9,089 nucleotides of DNA from ANME-2 cluster archaeon (GCA_003601535.1 PIXW01000006.1:1-9089), one strand, 5' to 3'; counted from the stretch's first letter, positions 1 to 5,552 are shown. A program made the numbers and translations. The notes: generated from the letters alone by a model not told the origin.

Positions 1-70
1 AGATCATTCCGAGTGCGAGTATGATCGATATTCCAAGCGCTCTTGTAAACTTATTCTCTATCCATTGCAT
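1..70 (-). CDS. N-terminus of an unidentified membrane or secreted protein (partial, runs off left edge)
   Basis: The minus strand opens with ATG at 70 and reads MQWIENKFTRALGISIILAL and onward, with no stop before the window edge, so only about 23 residues are visible. They comprise a short polar, basic start followed from about residue 11 by a hydrophobic stretch. That fits either the first membrane helix of an integral membrane protein or a signal peptide. An AAAGGATG sequence 7-14 bases upstream is a reasonable ribosome binding site for this ATG. A second in-frame ATG at 79 would sit directly on that site and is less likely. The family cannot be named from so little sequence. It lies last in the visible part of the minus-strand operon that begins with the Era-like GTPase, about 30 bases after the micro-ORF. 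Confidence 0.55.
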   Translation of the reverse strand, partial: MQWIENKFTRALGISIILALGMI

Positions 71-100
71 CTGAATCATCCTTTGTAAGCGGAGCGTATA

Positions 101-202
101 TCAGGCATTCTGGACCACATGCAGTTCTTTAAAATATTTTTTAAATGCCTCTATTCCACTGATTCTGAGCTCTGCGCCATTCATTGTTCCTAGTTTTTCC
201 AT
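101..202 (-). CDS. Possible 33-residue micro-protein
   Basis: A short minus-strand frame starts at ATG 202 and ends at TGA 101-103, reading MEKLGTMNGAELRISGIEAF and then a Lys/Phe/Tyr-rich end (KKYFKELHVVQNA). It is preceded by a full AGGAGGT about 7 bases before the ATG, the best ribosome binding site in this part of the window. That site lies inside the last codons of the PIN-like gene, so the two frames overlap by 13 bases and look translationally coupled. The product would be a small basic peptide with one possible amphipathic helix and no recognisable domain. It could be a real small protein or the degraded end of another gene. The strong start signal is the only positive evidence. Confidence 0.35.
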   Translation of the reverse strand: MEKLGTMNGAELRISGIEAFKKYFKELHVVQNA

Positions 203-501
203 TGCAGTACCTCCTGTCTAACATAATCTACCGGATTCATAACCATTATCCCAAGTTCCAGCCGTTCAGACCGCCTGATCAACCGGTCATCGCAGGTCAG
301 GAAAGCATTGGCATCTACGTGAGTAGCACACGCTAGATGAATGTCATCTTTAGTCGAAAGCCCAACTCTTTTCTGAAACGCTGTGGCGATCTTGTCGATT
401 TTATCCTCCGGACCAATCCGCACTTTGCAAAGAGCAGAGAGACGGAGGACTTCGTATTTTCGTTCTGGAAAAGGACAGGGAACCGTTTTAAACACATTCA
501 C
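190..501 (-). pseudogene. C-terminal half of a PIN-domain (VapC-like) protein, probably a remnant
   Basis: The 103-residue frame matches the second half of PIN-domain ribonucleases. A PFPERK segment (10-15) resembles the mid-domain 'NPFEER' linker of one archaeal PIN group. KDDIHLACA (51-59) carries the central conserved aspartate, FLTCDDRLIRR (67-77) the late acidic cluster, and VMNPVDYVRQE closes the fold. The first 50-60 residues expected of the family, with the leading catalytic Asp and a conserved Glu, are absent. The reading frame begins with GTG at 501, overlapping the TGA of the DUF2073 gene (GTGA). No VapB-type antitoxin gene is next to it. A truncated, probably inactive gene is the simplest reading. 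A functional short PIN-like protein translated by coupling is possible. Domain identity is fairly sure, but its status as a live gene is not. Confidence 0.6.
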
Positions 502-857
502 CTCGCAGACACCATCGCGCTGATCACGTCCCGATCCCGTTTCAGCATCTTCAGCTGATCAGCAGGTCCGATCACGGTCAGACGGGATCGATTGACCGGT
601 TTCTTGAGCAGCTTATCGAACCAGGATTGATGCATATCTCCGGGATAGCTCTCAATCTCGATACCAGCAAACTCGCCCGGGGTTATCTTTGTCATCGTCG
701 CCTCGATCAACTTTGTCTCCTCCTGAGGGGTGAGTCCCTTCTCAAGAACGATAATCTTTCCATTTTCTACGCTATCAAGAATCATACGTATCTTCTCCAC
801 CGATGTGAGCCGGTCGAGCTTGTCCTTTGAGATCAGATCCATCTGTATGCCGTTCAT
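498..857 (-). CDS. DUF2073 family protein
   Basis: This 119-residue protein has the hallmarks of archaeal DUF2073 proteins: an opening GIQMDLIS segment, SVEKIRMILDSV, a 'GKIIVLEKGLTPQEE' stretch, GIEIESYPG near residue 65, and a closing 'LTVIGPADQL' segment before a basic C-terminus. The family has no established biochemical role. It is found in archaea beside an Era-like GTPase, as here, so it probably works with that GTPase. I chose the ATG at 857 because GGTG lies 6 bases upstream. A GTG at 866 would overlap the GTPase stop as GTGA but has no ribosome binding site. Either way the two genes overlap or abut closely and are likely translationally coupled. There is no signal peptide or membrane helix, so the product should be cytoplasmic. 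Confidence 0.8.
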   Translation of the reverse strand: MNGIQMDLISKDKLDRLTSVEKIRMILDSVENGKIIVLEKGLTPQEETKLIEATMTKITPGEFAGIEIESYPGDMHQSWFDKLLKKPVNRSRLTVIGPADQLKMLKRDRDVISAMVSAR

Positions 858-862
858 CAAAA

Positions 863-1501
863 TCACCCGAAATGTTCTGCGATCTTCTCATACAGGATGT
901 CGATGTTGTCGCCGTGCAGCGCAGAGATCGGCACCATCGGATGCTGCGGGAACGCGCTCTTGATGCGGGATGGTGCTGAATTATCGAGATCGATCTTGTT
1001 TGCCGCAATCAGCAGTGGTAGTTTGCGCGCCTCCATATTGCCGATCACGGTGACGTTTACCTGTGTGAACGGATCTTCGGTCGCATCCATCACCAGGATC
1101 ACGCCTTCGAGATCATCGAGCCATCGTACAGCTTCTACCACTCCTTCGGTAGCTTCTTTTGCCCTTCGTCTCGATTCGTCCTCTGAGAGCCCTTTTGCCA
1201 TAAAATCCTGAAAATCGATCTTTGTCGCAAGCCCTGGAGTATCCACGACATCCAGCGTGATTGCGGAATTGTTGGATGTGATTGTTACTCCTTCCCTGCG
1301 GTGTGCCCTTCTCGTTTCATGAGGGATATCAGAGACCGAGCCGACCACATCCCCTGTAAAGTCCCGTACGATTCTGTTTGCGAGCGTAGTTTTCCCGGCA
1401 TTCGGTGGACCGTAGATACCGATCCGGCGTGCTCTTCCACGCTTAAATATCTTCTTAAATGCCCCGGAGATGTTCTGTTTAATCTTTTTTATAATGCCCA
1501 T
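863..1501 (-). CDS. Era-like GTP-binding protein
   Basis: This is a 212-residue TRAFAC-class GTPase. After a basic N-terminal tail (IIKKIKQNISGAFKKIFKRG) come all the nucleotide-binding motifs: G1 GPPNAGKT (about 31-38), a switch I region with HETRRAHRREG, G3 DTPG (87-90), G4 NKID (168-171) and a G5-type SAL (193-195). The protein ends just after the G domain, so it has no KH domain as bacterial Era does and is not Era itself. The basic amphipathic start could bind RNA or membrane. ATG 1501 is preferred over TTG 1507 because GGTGG lies 6 bases upstream of the ATG. It heads an operon with DUF2073, the conserved archaeal partner. Its target is unknown, and a ribosome or RNA role is an inference from the Era resemblance. 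Confidence 0.85.
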   Translation of the reverse strand: MGIIKKIKQNISGAFKKIFKRGRARRIGIYGPPNAGKTTLANRIVRDFTGDVVGSVSDIPHETRRAHRREGVTITSNNSAITLDVVDTPGLATKIDFQDFMAKGLSEDESRRRAKEATEGVVEAVRWLDDLEGVILVMDATEDPFTQVNVTVIGNMEARKLPLLIAANKIDLDNSAPSRIKSAFPQHPMVPISALHGDNIDILYEKIAEHFG

Positions 1502-1528
1502 TTGCAACCACCGTGATTATGTATATTG

Positions 1529-1544
1529 TAATAGTTAACTATTA
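1529..1544. promoter_or_regulatory. Perfect 16-bp palindrome, operator candidate for the GTPase operon
   Basis: TAATAGTTAACTATTA is an exact inverted repeat without a spacer. It sits 5 bases downstream of the minus-strand TATA box and covers the place where transcription of the GTPase operon should begin. A protein bound here would block initiation, so it is a candidate repressor site. No assay supports it and the AT-rich composition lowers its weight. Confidence 0.35.
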
Positions 1545-1549
1545 GTTCG

Positions 1550-1560
1550 TATAAAGGTTT
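1550..1560 (-). promoter_or_regulatory. TATA box for the Era-like GTPase operon
   Basis: On the minus strand AAACCTTTATA ends 48 bases before the ATG at 1501. It fits an archaeal BRE/TATA pair, with transcription expected near 1525 and a leader of about 25 bases that contains the GGTGG ribosome binding site. Confidence 0.45.
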
Positions 1561-1573
1561 GTCATCATGAACG

Positions 1574-2323
1574 TTATTTCTCCCCTTTCTGTATCAAAAT
1601 TGCGTCGTTCAGACTCAATTCACCAATGGCGACCCTTTCTGCAAGAGCACGTGAAATCGTCAGTTCACCTCCGGTTTGTTCCCTGCTCTGGTCCTGAATC
1701 AATCGAATCTCACCGATCGATGGGGTTATGAACTGCTCCCTGATCGGTACACCTTTGAGGTGCGCGATTCTGATTGCAGCGTGCATGTCAGCATCCCTGC
1801 CCTTTGCTGGCGTGGTTCCGGTCTCATCCACCAGTTCTATGCGCATGCCGAGTTTGAGCAGCGAATTTACGAGCTGGGTTCTGATCAGCCGTGCGCCATG
1901 TCCGATGCGGATGATGATATTCATTGCATGCATGGATGTTGTGACCCGCTGTACCATCTGGTAGACCTCTGATACCGGAACACAATAAGCAGACAGCACA
2001 ACACCTCCGGCGAGAACAGCAACGCCTGTATGCTCACCCGGATCGATTCCTATGATGATGCTGACATCTCTTATGTCCCGCAGTTTCATTATTGCACGAT
2101 CCACGATCATATCAGCACACTCCGCATGATCTACCGTGATGATATGATCGCGATCAAAATCGATCGCATCCACCTCTAACTGTGTGGTAATCACCACCCC
2201 TATGTATGCTGGTATCTCTTCGCCGATGCTGAATGTCGCGATCTTGAGATTTCTCGACCGCATCTCCGAGATGATCGATTGGTGCAGCGAAAAATCACCT
2301 GTGACCAGCGCAATCCGCTTGAT
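1574..2323 (-). CDS. RuvC/RNase H-fold protein of an archaeal family, apparent ATC start
   Basis: The 249-residue product has a Rossmann-like N-terminus (KRIALVTGDFSLHQS), an RNase H-fold core beginning IIGIDPGEHTGVAVL (aspartate at about 94) and a later GRDADMHAAIR segment (acidic residues about 177 and 179) resembling the second metal-binding cluster of RuvC-like nucleases. It ends with a conserved-looking segment: GEIRLIQDQSRE, then TISRALAERVA, then GELSLNDAI. The first ATG is at 2263, but the frame stays open 20 codons further and carries the conserved opening. A GGAGG at 2331-2335 lies 7 bases before an in-frame ATC (2321-2323), and the next upstream stop is at 2345-2347. I therefore place the start at ATC, or at an ATG mutated or misread there. 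Nuclease activity is inferred from the fold, and the biological role is unknown. Confidence 0.75.
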   Translation of the reverse strand: MKRIALVTGDFSLHQSIISEMRSRNLKIATFSIGEEIPAYIGVVITTQLEVDAIDFDRDHIITVDHAECADMIVDRAIMKLRDIRDVSIIIGIDPGEHTGVAVLAGGVVLSAYCVPVSEVYQMVQRVTTSMHAMNIIIRIGHGARLIRTQLVNSLLKLGMRIELVDETGTTPAKGRDADMHAAIRIAHLKGVPIREQFITPSIGEIRLIQDQSREQTGGELTISRALAERVAIGELSLNDAILIQKGEK

Positions 2324-2421
2324 CCTGGAACCTCCGTATATCTGTCATCTGATTGTTCTTGGTGTGATGAGAGTTCATGGGTGTGCAGGGGTTGTAGTGC
2401 CATCAATTATCGTTTAATATT

Positions 2422-2430
2422 CTATTTAAG
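2422..2430 (-). promoter_or_regulatory. Possible TATA box for the RuvC-like gene
   Basis: CTTAAATAG on the minus strand sits in the 127-base gap between the V4R-like gene and the RuvC-like gene. It would place transcription near 2400, giving a leader of about 75 bases. The rest of the gap holds no gene or clear hairpin that I can support. Confidence 0.35.
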
Positions 2431-2450
2431 TTCTCTGCAAAGTCCAGGGT

Positions 2451-2942
2451 TCATCCAATCTCAAACTCGCAGTATTTATCTCCTGCGCACATCCTCGACC
2501 TCCGAATGATTCTGGATTTCGGATCAATCGCATGCACGATGCCTTCGAGATGGCACTCACAGATGATATCAGGTGAGCATAAACCTGCAAGTATGTCAGA
2601 ATACTGGCAATCCTTGATCCTCAGCACAGATTTTCCATCCACGTCAACTAATTCAGCATGTATGCCAGACAGGAGGCACATCAGTTCGATTGTGGCAAGA
2701 CATGCTACATCGCCCTCTTCATCGCTACGCAGGTTCTCTCCATCCAGCAAGCCAGCCTCGTAGCAGGCGCTGCGGATGATCGCATCGCCGTTATCTGATC
2801 TACTGATTCGTTCGAGCACGTGCCAGAGGATCTTATCCTGGATACTGCTTCTCCGCCATCTTTTTCCGGATGTTATCCCGATCAGTTTCCAGTTTCTGGC
2901 GAACACCGAGTAACGATCGGGTTTATGATAATCGCTGCCCAT
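2451..2942 (-). CDS. Cysteine-rich protein with V4R-like C-terminal domain
   Basis: This protein has 163 residues and no membrane helix. Its C-terminus (CECHLEGIVHAIDPKSRI, then MCAGDKYCEFEIG) resembles the end of V4R and related ligand-binding domains, where a Cys-containing helix is followed by a 'GD-x-x-C-x-F' motif. Nine cysteines fall in 163 residues, at 60, 81, 89, 112, 122, 128, 130, 152 and 158, which is unusually many and suggests metal, heme or redox chemistry, though none is proven. The N-terminal 30 residues are basic. The start at ATG 2942 is only 5 bases from the stop of the membrane-protein gene and has no good ribosome binding site, so translation is probably coupled. Together with the Lrp-type regulator two genes upstream it suggests a small sensing unit. 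An alternative relative is the L-2-amino-thiazoline-4-carboxylate hydrolase-like family, which shares the C-terminal pattern. Confidence 0.6.
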   Translation of the reverse strand: MGSDYHKPDRYSVFARNWKLIGITSGKRWRRSSIQDKILWHVLERISRSDNGDAIIRSACYEAGLLDGENLRSDEEGDVACLATIELMCLLSGIHAELVDVDGKSVLRIKDCQYSDILAGLCSPDIICECHLEGIVHAIDPKSRIIRRSRMCAGDKYCEFEIG

Positions 2943-2947
2943 GATTT

Positions 2948-3223
2948 CTATGATCTGATAGCCGAATACAGCATGATCAGAATGCCTGGTATCTCGATCA
3001 GTAACGCAAGTATGCGTGACGTTGACTCCTCAATATAATCAGATAGCACCAGTCCGGTAAGCATATCGAAATTGCTTCCGAATATGAGTATGAACATTCC
3101 AATGGAAAGCATCAGAAGGTTTTTCTGGTGCGTATGGGTATAAGCCTCGTATATGAACAGTATAAATGCACCGCCAAGCAGATATACGACAGCGGTCAGT
3201 ATCGCCTCAATGCTCGTGATCAT
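2948..3223 (-). CDS. Small three-helix membrane protein (DUF7521-like)
   Basis: The 91-residue protein consists almost entirely of three hydrophobic helices at about 5-25, 34-57 and 68-88. They are joined by short polar loops (EAYTHTHQKN, then SDYIEESTS). Its size, the glycine-bearing first helix followed by a Tyr-Glu-Ala-Tyr turn, and the closing 'YSAIR' resemble the small archaeal membrane proteins called DUF7521, often found next to regulators. That assignment is from memory and tentative. The start is clear: GGAGG lies 4 bases before ATG 3223. The gene begins inside the last codons of the Lrp-type regulator (17-base overlap) and ends 5 bases before the V4R-like gene, so all three are surely co-transcribed. 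Function is unknown, and a signal-sensing or anchoring role for its neighbours is inference. Confidence 0.7.
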   Translation of the reverse strand: MITSIEAILTAVVYLLGGAFILFIYEAYTHTHQKNLLMLSIGMFILIFGSNFDMLTGLVLSDYIEESTSRILALLIEIPGILIMLYSAIRS

Positions 3224-3692
3224 ATTGCCTCCTTATTGTAGAAGATGTCTCTTTATGTCGTTTCGTGGTCAGAATGGTACTCGAATCCAGAACTCCATCG
3301 AAGTTGTTGATCGCATGGAGCACATGCTCCTTGAGCGAACCGATATCAGCGGTGCGCACCTTGATGAATAGATCGTAGGGTTCGAGCAGTTCATAGATCT
3401 CAAGAACATCCTCGATCTTCTGCAGTTGATTGATGATGGCAATCCTCTTCGCAGATTCGATATTGATTCCTATGTATGCTGTAACATTCTGCCCGACGAT
3501 GGCAGGGTCGAGGATGACTGTGAACTGCTCGATCGCCCCTGATTCCTTCAACCGGTTGATTCGATTATGCACCGTCGAAGGTGCAACCCCCAGTTTCTTT
3601 GCGATCTCTGTACTGCTTGCCCTGCTGTTGCTGCAGAGATGCCAGAGAATCGAGCGATCGAGATCGTCCATCGGTGTATAATGGTTTATCAT
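3207..3692 (-). CDS. Lrp/AsnC family transcriptional regulator
   Basis: This 161-residue protein has the normal two-domain plan. An N-terminal winged helix-turn-helix (DDLDRSILWHL, then STEIAKKLGVAPSTVHNRI, residues 9-55) is followed by the RAM ligand-binding/oligomerisation domain (about 68-144, with the 'YELLEPYDLFIKV' strand). Members bind DNA as dimers or octamers and usually respond to amino acids or similar small molecules. The ligand cannot be read from the sequence. The last 17 residues are polar and lie partly over the start of the membrane-protein gene. The start at ATG 3692 has no Shine-Dalgarno; ATG 3671 would also keep the whole domain. It is divergent from the archaellum adaptor gene, so it may control that gene as well as itself. 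Confidence 0.9.
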   Translation of the reverse strand: MINHYTPMDDLDRSILWHLCSNSRASSTEIAKKLGVAPSTVHNRINRLKESGAIEQFTVILDPAIVGQNVTAYIGINIESAKRIAIINQLQKIEDVLEIYELLEPYDLFIKVRTADIGSLKEHVLHAINNFDGVLDSSTILTTKRHKETSSTIRRQYDHEH

Positions 3693-3704
3693 GCGTGATA
3701 AGAG

Positions 3705-3719
3705 TTTCGTTTTTCGAAA
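3705..3719. promoter_or_regulatory. Inverted repeat at the start of the Lrp-type gene, operator candidate
   Basis: TTTCG, a spacer of five T, then CGAAA form an exact inverted repeat 13 bases upstream of the regulator's ATG and about where its transcript should begin. Lrp/AsnC proteins often bind such repeats to repress their own genes, so autoregulation is plausible but unproven. Confidence 0.35.
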
Positions 3720-3740
3720 AGACTGCAGAGCAGTGCTGGT

Positions 3741-3750
3741 ACTATAAGGT
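3741..3750 (-). promoter_or_regulatory. TATA box for the Lrp-type operon
   Basis: ACCTTATAGT on the minus strand lies about 50 bases before ATG 3692. Transcription would start near 3718, at the edge of the TTTCG/CGAAA inverted repeat. Confidence 0.4.
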
Positions 3751-3770
3751 GTAACAGTTCGGTGAACGTA

Positions 3771-3780
3771 ACTTTTAAGT
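3771..3780 (+). promoter_or_regulatory. TATA-like element for the archaellum adaptor gene
   Basis: ACTTTTAAGT centred about 35 bases before ATG 3810 would set transcription at about 3800-3806, giving a nearly leaderless mRNA. This agrees with the lack of a Shine-Dalgarno before the ATG. A second AT-rich box, ATATAAAA at 3791-3798, is too close to the ATG to serve as TATA box for this start. Confidence 0.35.
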
Positions 3781-3809
3781 CAGATCAATCATATAAAACA
3801 ATCTGAATT

Positions 3810-5060
3810 ATGTTGGAGGGGTTGACAGACAAGCTGAGGGGGCTCGTATCTGGTAGATCATTGACAAAAAAAATCGGAGACATCAAGCAAGGACAGGGAG
3901 CACCAGGTCCTTTCGATGCATCGCCTCCTGATTTCGCCAGTGCGCCTGATATGAGTCCGTTTAATGCATCACCACAGCCAGACATGCCTGACATGGCAGG
4001 ATTTGGTGATACCGGTATGCCGGATATCGGTGGCATGAGTCCATTTGGTGCGCCACAGGAGGCACAGTTCGGCGATGATTCCGGCATGCCAGCATTCGGG
4101 TCTCCGCAGACTGCAAGTGCGCCTGTGGAGAGTGAACTTGCCCTGAAGAATGCTGAGACGATCGATGAACTGAACAGTAAATTCGCCAAACTCGATGCCA
4201 CGGTATCAACGGTACAGCGGACAACCGATGAGATGCGAGAGACTGTCAACAAGCTCGATGAGTCAGTGCTCGAACTGCTCTCACTGTATGAGGTCGTGTC
4301 CAATCAGGTGAACCCATTCGTTGGTGAGGGTGAGGCTGACTCCGAAACCATTGAACGATTCGATAAGGTAGAAAAACGCGTCAATGCTCTCGGTGAGAGT
4401 ATCGTTATGGTGCAGAACGATCTCGAAGCACTGGCACAGCAGATGGCGACAGGTTTATCCGATGAGGCAAAAGCACGACTCGAGAACATCGATTCACGAT
4501 TTGAGGCGCTTGCAGAATCGATTGAGATGATACGGAGCGATATTGGTAAGAACCCCCCTCCAGAACTGGAGAAGATCATCACAGAGAAGATCGAAGAGCT
4601 GATACAGGATATGCCAGTAAAACCAGTTCCGGTGAAGGGAGCGCCTGCGAGCGATTTGATTCCGATCGATGTCGCTGAAGACGTTTCCAGTGAGGTTGCA
4701 GAGGGGCTTGCACGCCTGGATCATCTGGATAACAATCCGATGACTGCGGTGGTGCTCCTGAACTGGGTCGAGTTTCTGATGGAACGCGTTGGAAGAAACA
4801 ATCTCATGGATGCACTCGATTATTACGTCGATATCGGGTGGATAGGGGACCAGGTCAGGGATGAAATGCTTGCTTATGCTCGTGGGATCGATTACTATGT
4901 AGAAAAACCAACATGGCGCCTTCTTCCAGAGGATCATACGAAATCACTGATCTTTATCGAACGGTTGCGAGGGCACAGAATCGACAGGAATATGCTCAGC
5001 ACTATTGAACGCGAGATGTCAAAGGTGAAGCACGGACTCGAAGATCTGTATGGTATCTGA
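3810..5060 (+). CDS. Archaellum accessory protein, fused ArlC and ArlD/E (FlaC-FlaD/E)
   Basis: The 416-residue product joins two archaellum (archaeal flagellum) modules. Residues about 110-172 carry the FlaC-type coiled-coil region ending LLSLYEVVSNQVNPFVG. Residues about 300-390 carry the FlaD/E domain (VVLLNWVEFLMERVG, then DALDYYVDIGWI, and LLPEDHTKSLIFIERLRG). Between them lie about 100 residues of predicted coiled coil and a Pro/Val hinge. In euryarchaea these proteins form a cytosolic platform that couples the archaellum motor to chemotaxis through CheF. Residues 27-105 are unusual: a low-complexity, acidic segment rich in Pro, Met, Gly, Phe and Asp. ATG 3810 is the only ATG near the conserved start (MLEGLTDKL), and GGAGGGG falls inside the gene, so leaderless translation is likely. 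No other archaellum gene is in the window. Confidence 0.85.
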   Translation: MLEGLTDKLRGLVSGRSLTKKIGDIKQGQGAPGPFDASPPDFASAPDMSPFNASPQPDMPDMAGFGDTGMPDIGGMSPFGAPQEAQFGDDSGMPAFGSPQTASAPVESELALKNAETIDELNSKFAKLDATVSTVQRTTDEMRETVNKLDESVLELLSLYEVVSNQVNPFVGEGEADSETIERFDKVEKRVNALGESIVMVQNDLEALAQQMATGLSDEAKARLENIDSRFEALAESIEMIRSDIGKNPPPELEKIITEKIEELIQDMPVKPVPVKGAPASDLIPIDVAEDVSSEVAEGLARLDHLDNNPMTAVVLLNWVEFLMERVGRNNLMDALDYYVDIGWIGDQVRDEMLAYARGIDYYVEKPTWRLLPEDHTKSLIFIERLRGHRIDRNMLSTIEREMSKVKHGLEDLYGI

Positions 5061-5115
5061 AAAATTGTGGGGAGCATTTGATACTGTTAAGTCCGGTCAG
5101 GCATACATCTGATCG

Positions 5116-5421
5116 ATGGAAGTTCGTGACACATTCGAGAATATTGAGAGGATCATACAGGAGAATATACGTCCGGTTCTGAGAGCCGATGGCGGCGATA
5201 TCACGCTCGTGGATGTTAAGGATGGAGTCGTTACGATCGCTCTTAAAAAGGGCACCACTCCGGTCGCCTTCAGCAAGTTCCTGATGACGTTCAGGGTCAG
5301 AACAGGCTGCTCATGTGGCAGGTGCAAGGTTCCGGTTGTGGCTGTAAAGGATGGGATTCTGAAGAGACTCAAGGAGGAGGTGCCTGAGGTGAAGGAGGTT
5401 GTGGTTGTTAAGGATGTGTGA
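5116..5421 (+). CDS. Nfu/NifU C-terminal-like iron-sulfur scaffold protein with an insertion
   Basis: The 101-residue protein reads like a stand-alone Nfu domain, which carries or transfers an iron-sulfur cluster in the cytoplasm. It has the opening ENIRPVLRADGGDITLVDVKDG (17-37) and the closing GILKRLKEEVPEVKEVVV (80-97), both typical. Normally the 'VVTV-L-TGAC-GCP' segment follows at once. Here about 18-20 residues (KKGTTPVAFSKFLMTFRV) intervene before TGCSCGRC, with cysteines at 65, 67 and 70. C67-x-x-C70 could be the usual ligand pair, C65 is extra, and the following 'P' is three residues late. The gene begins 55 bases after the archaellum adaptor, without a clear Shine-Dalgarno, and may share its transcript. 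Family assignment is firm, but activity as a standard scaffold is uncertain because the cluster-binding loop is altered. Confidence 0.8.
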   Translation: MEVRDTFENIERIIQENIRPVLRADGGDITLVDVKDGVVTIALKKGTTPVAFSKFLMTFRVRTGCSCGRCKVPVVAVKDGILKRLKEEVPEVKEVVVVKDV

Positions 5422-5423
5422 AC

Positions 5424-5486
5424 AAAAAACCGCATCGACAGCCCCAGTCTCAGCCGCGCCACGCCCGATTAAAGAGGCTGTCATGC
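5424..5486 (-). terminator. Large hairpin followed by T6, probable 3' end of the exosome-comD operon
   Basis: Read on the minus strand, GCATGACAGCC (5486-5476) can pair with GGCTGTCGATGC (5443-5432), 11 pairs with one bulged C. After GG come six T (5429-5424). The loop is 32 bases long and GC-rich. It lies in the 131-base gap between two converging genes, after the comD stop, where a terminator is expected. The long structured loop leaves room for a processed or regulatory RNA. I see no coding sequence in the gap. Confidence 0.5.
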
Positions 5487-5552
5487 CTTATGGTGTTACT
5501 GGAGACTCTGCCAATGAACTCCATCTGGCCAGCGCACAACAGCAACCATCAC

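Noticed and set aside
2200..2406. 68-codon minus-strand frame (begins MMALQPLHTH) over the leader and start of the RuvC-like gene
   Set aside because: No Shine-Dalgarno and no family resemblance, and it runs out of frame across the conserved RuvC-like N-terminus. A small upstream ORF role cannot be excluded but has no support.
3791..3798. ATATAAAA as TATA box of the archaellum adaptor gene
   Set aside because: It is only 12-19 bases before the ATG, so transcription would begin inside the gene; the TTTTAAG element further upstream fits better.
3785..4303. 172-codon minus-strand open frame rich in Ser and Pro
   Set aside because: It is the reverse complement of the low-complexity start of the archaellum adaptor gene, and composition alone explains the open frame.
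5097..5462. Minus-strand frame opposite the Nfu-like gene
   Set aside because: It has a Ser/Thr-rich shadow composition, and the plus strand carries recognisable Nfu motifs.
5432..5486. A tRNA in the convergent gap
   Set aside because: There is no cloverleaf, no T-loop TTCGA-type sequence and no acceptor pairing of the right size. It is a single bulged stem with a large loop.
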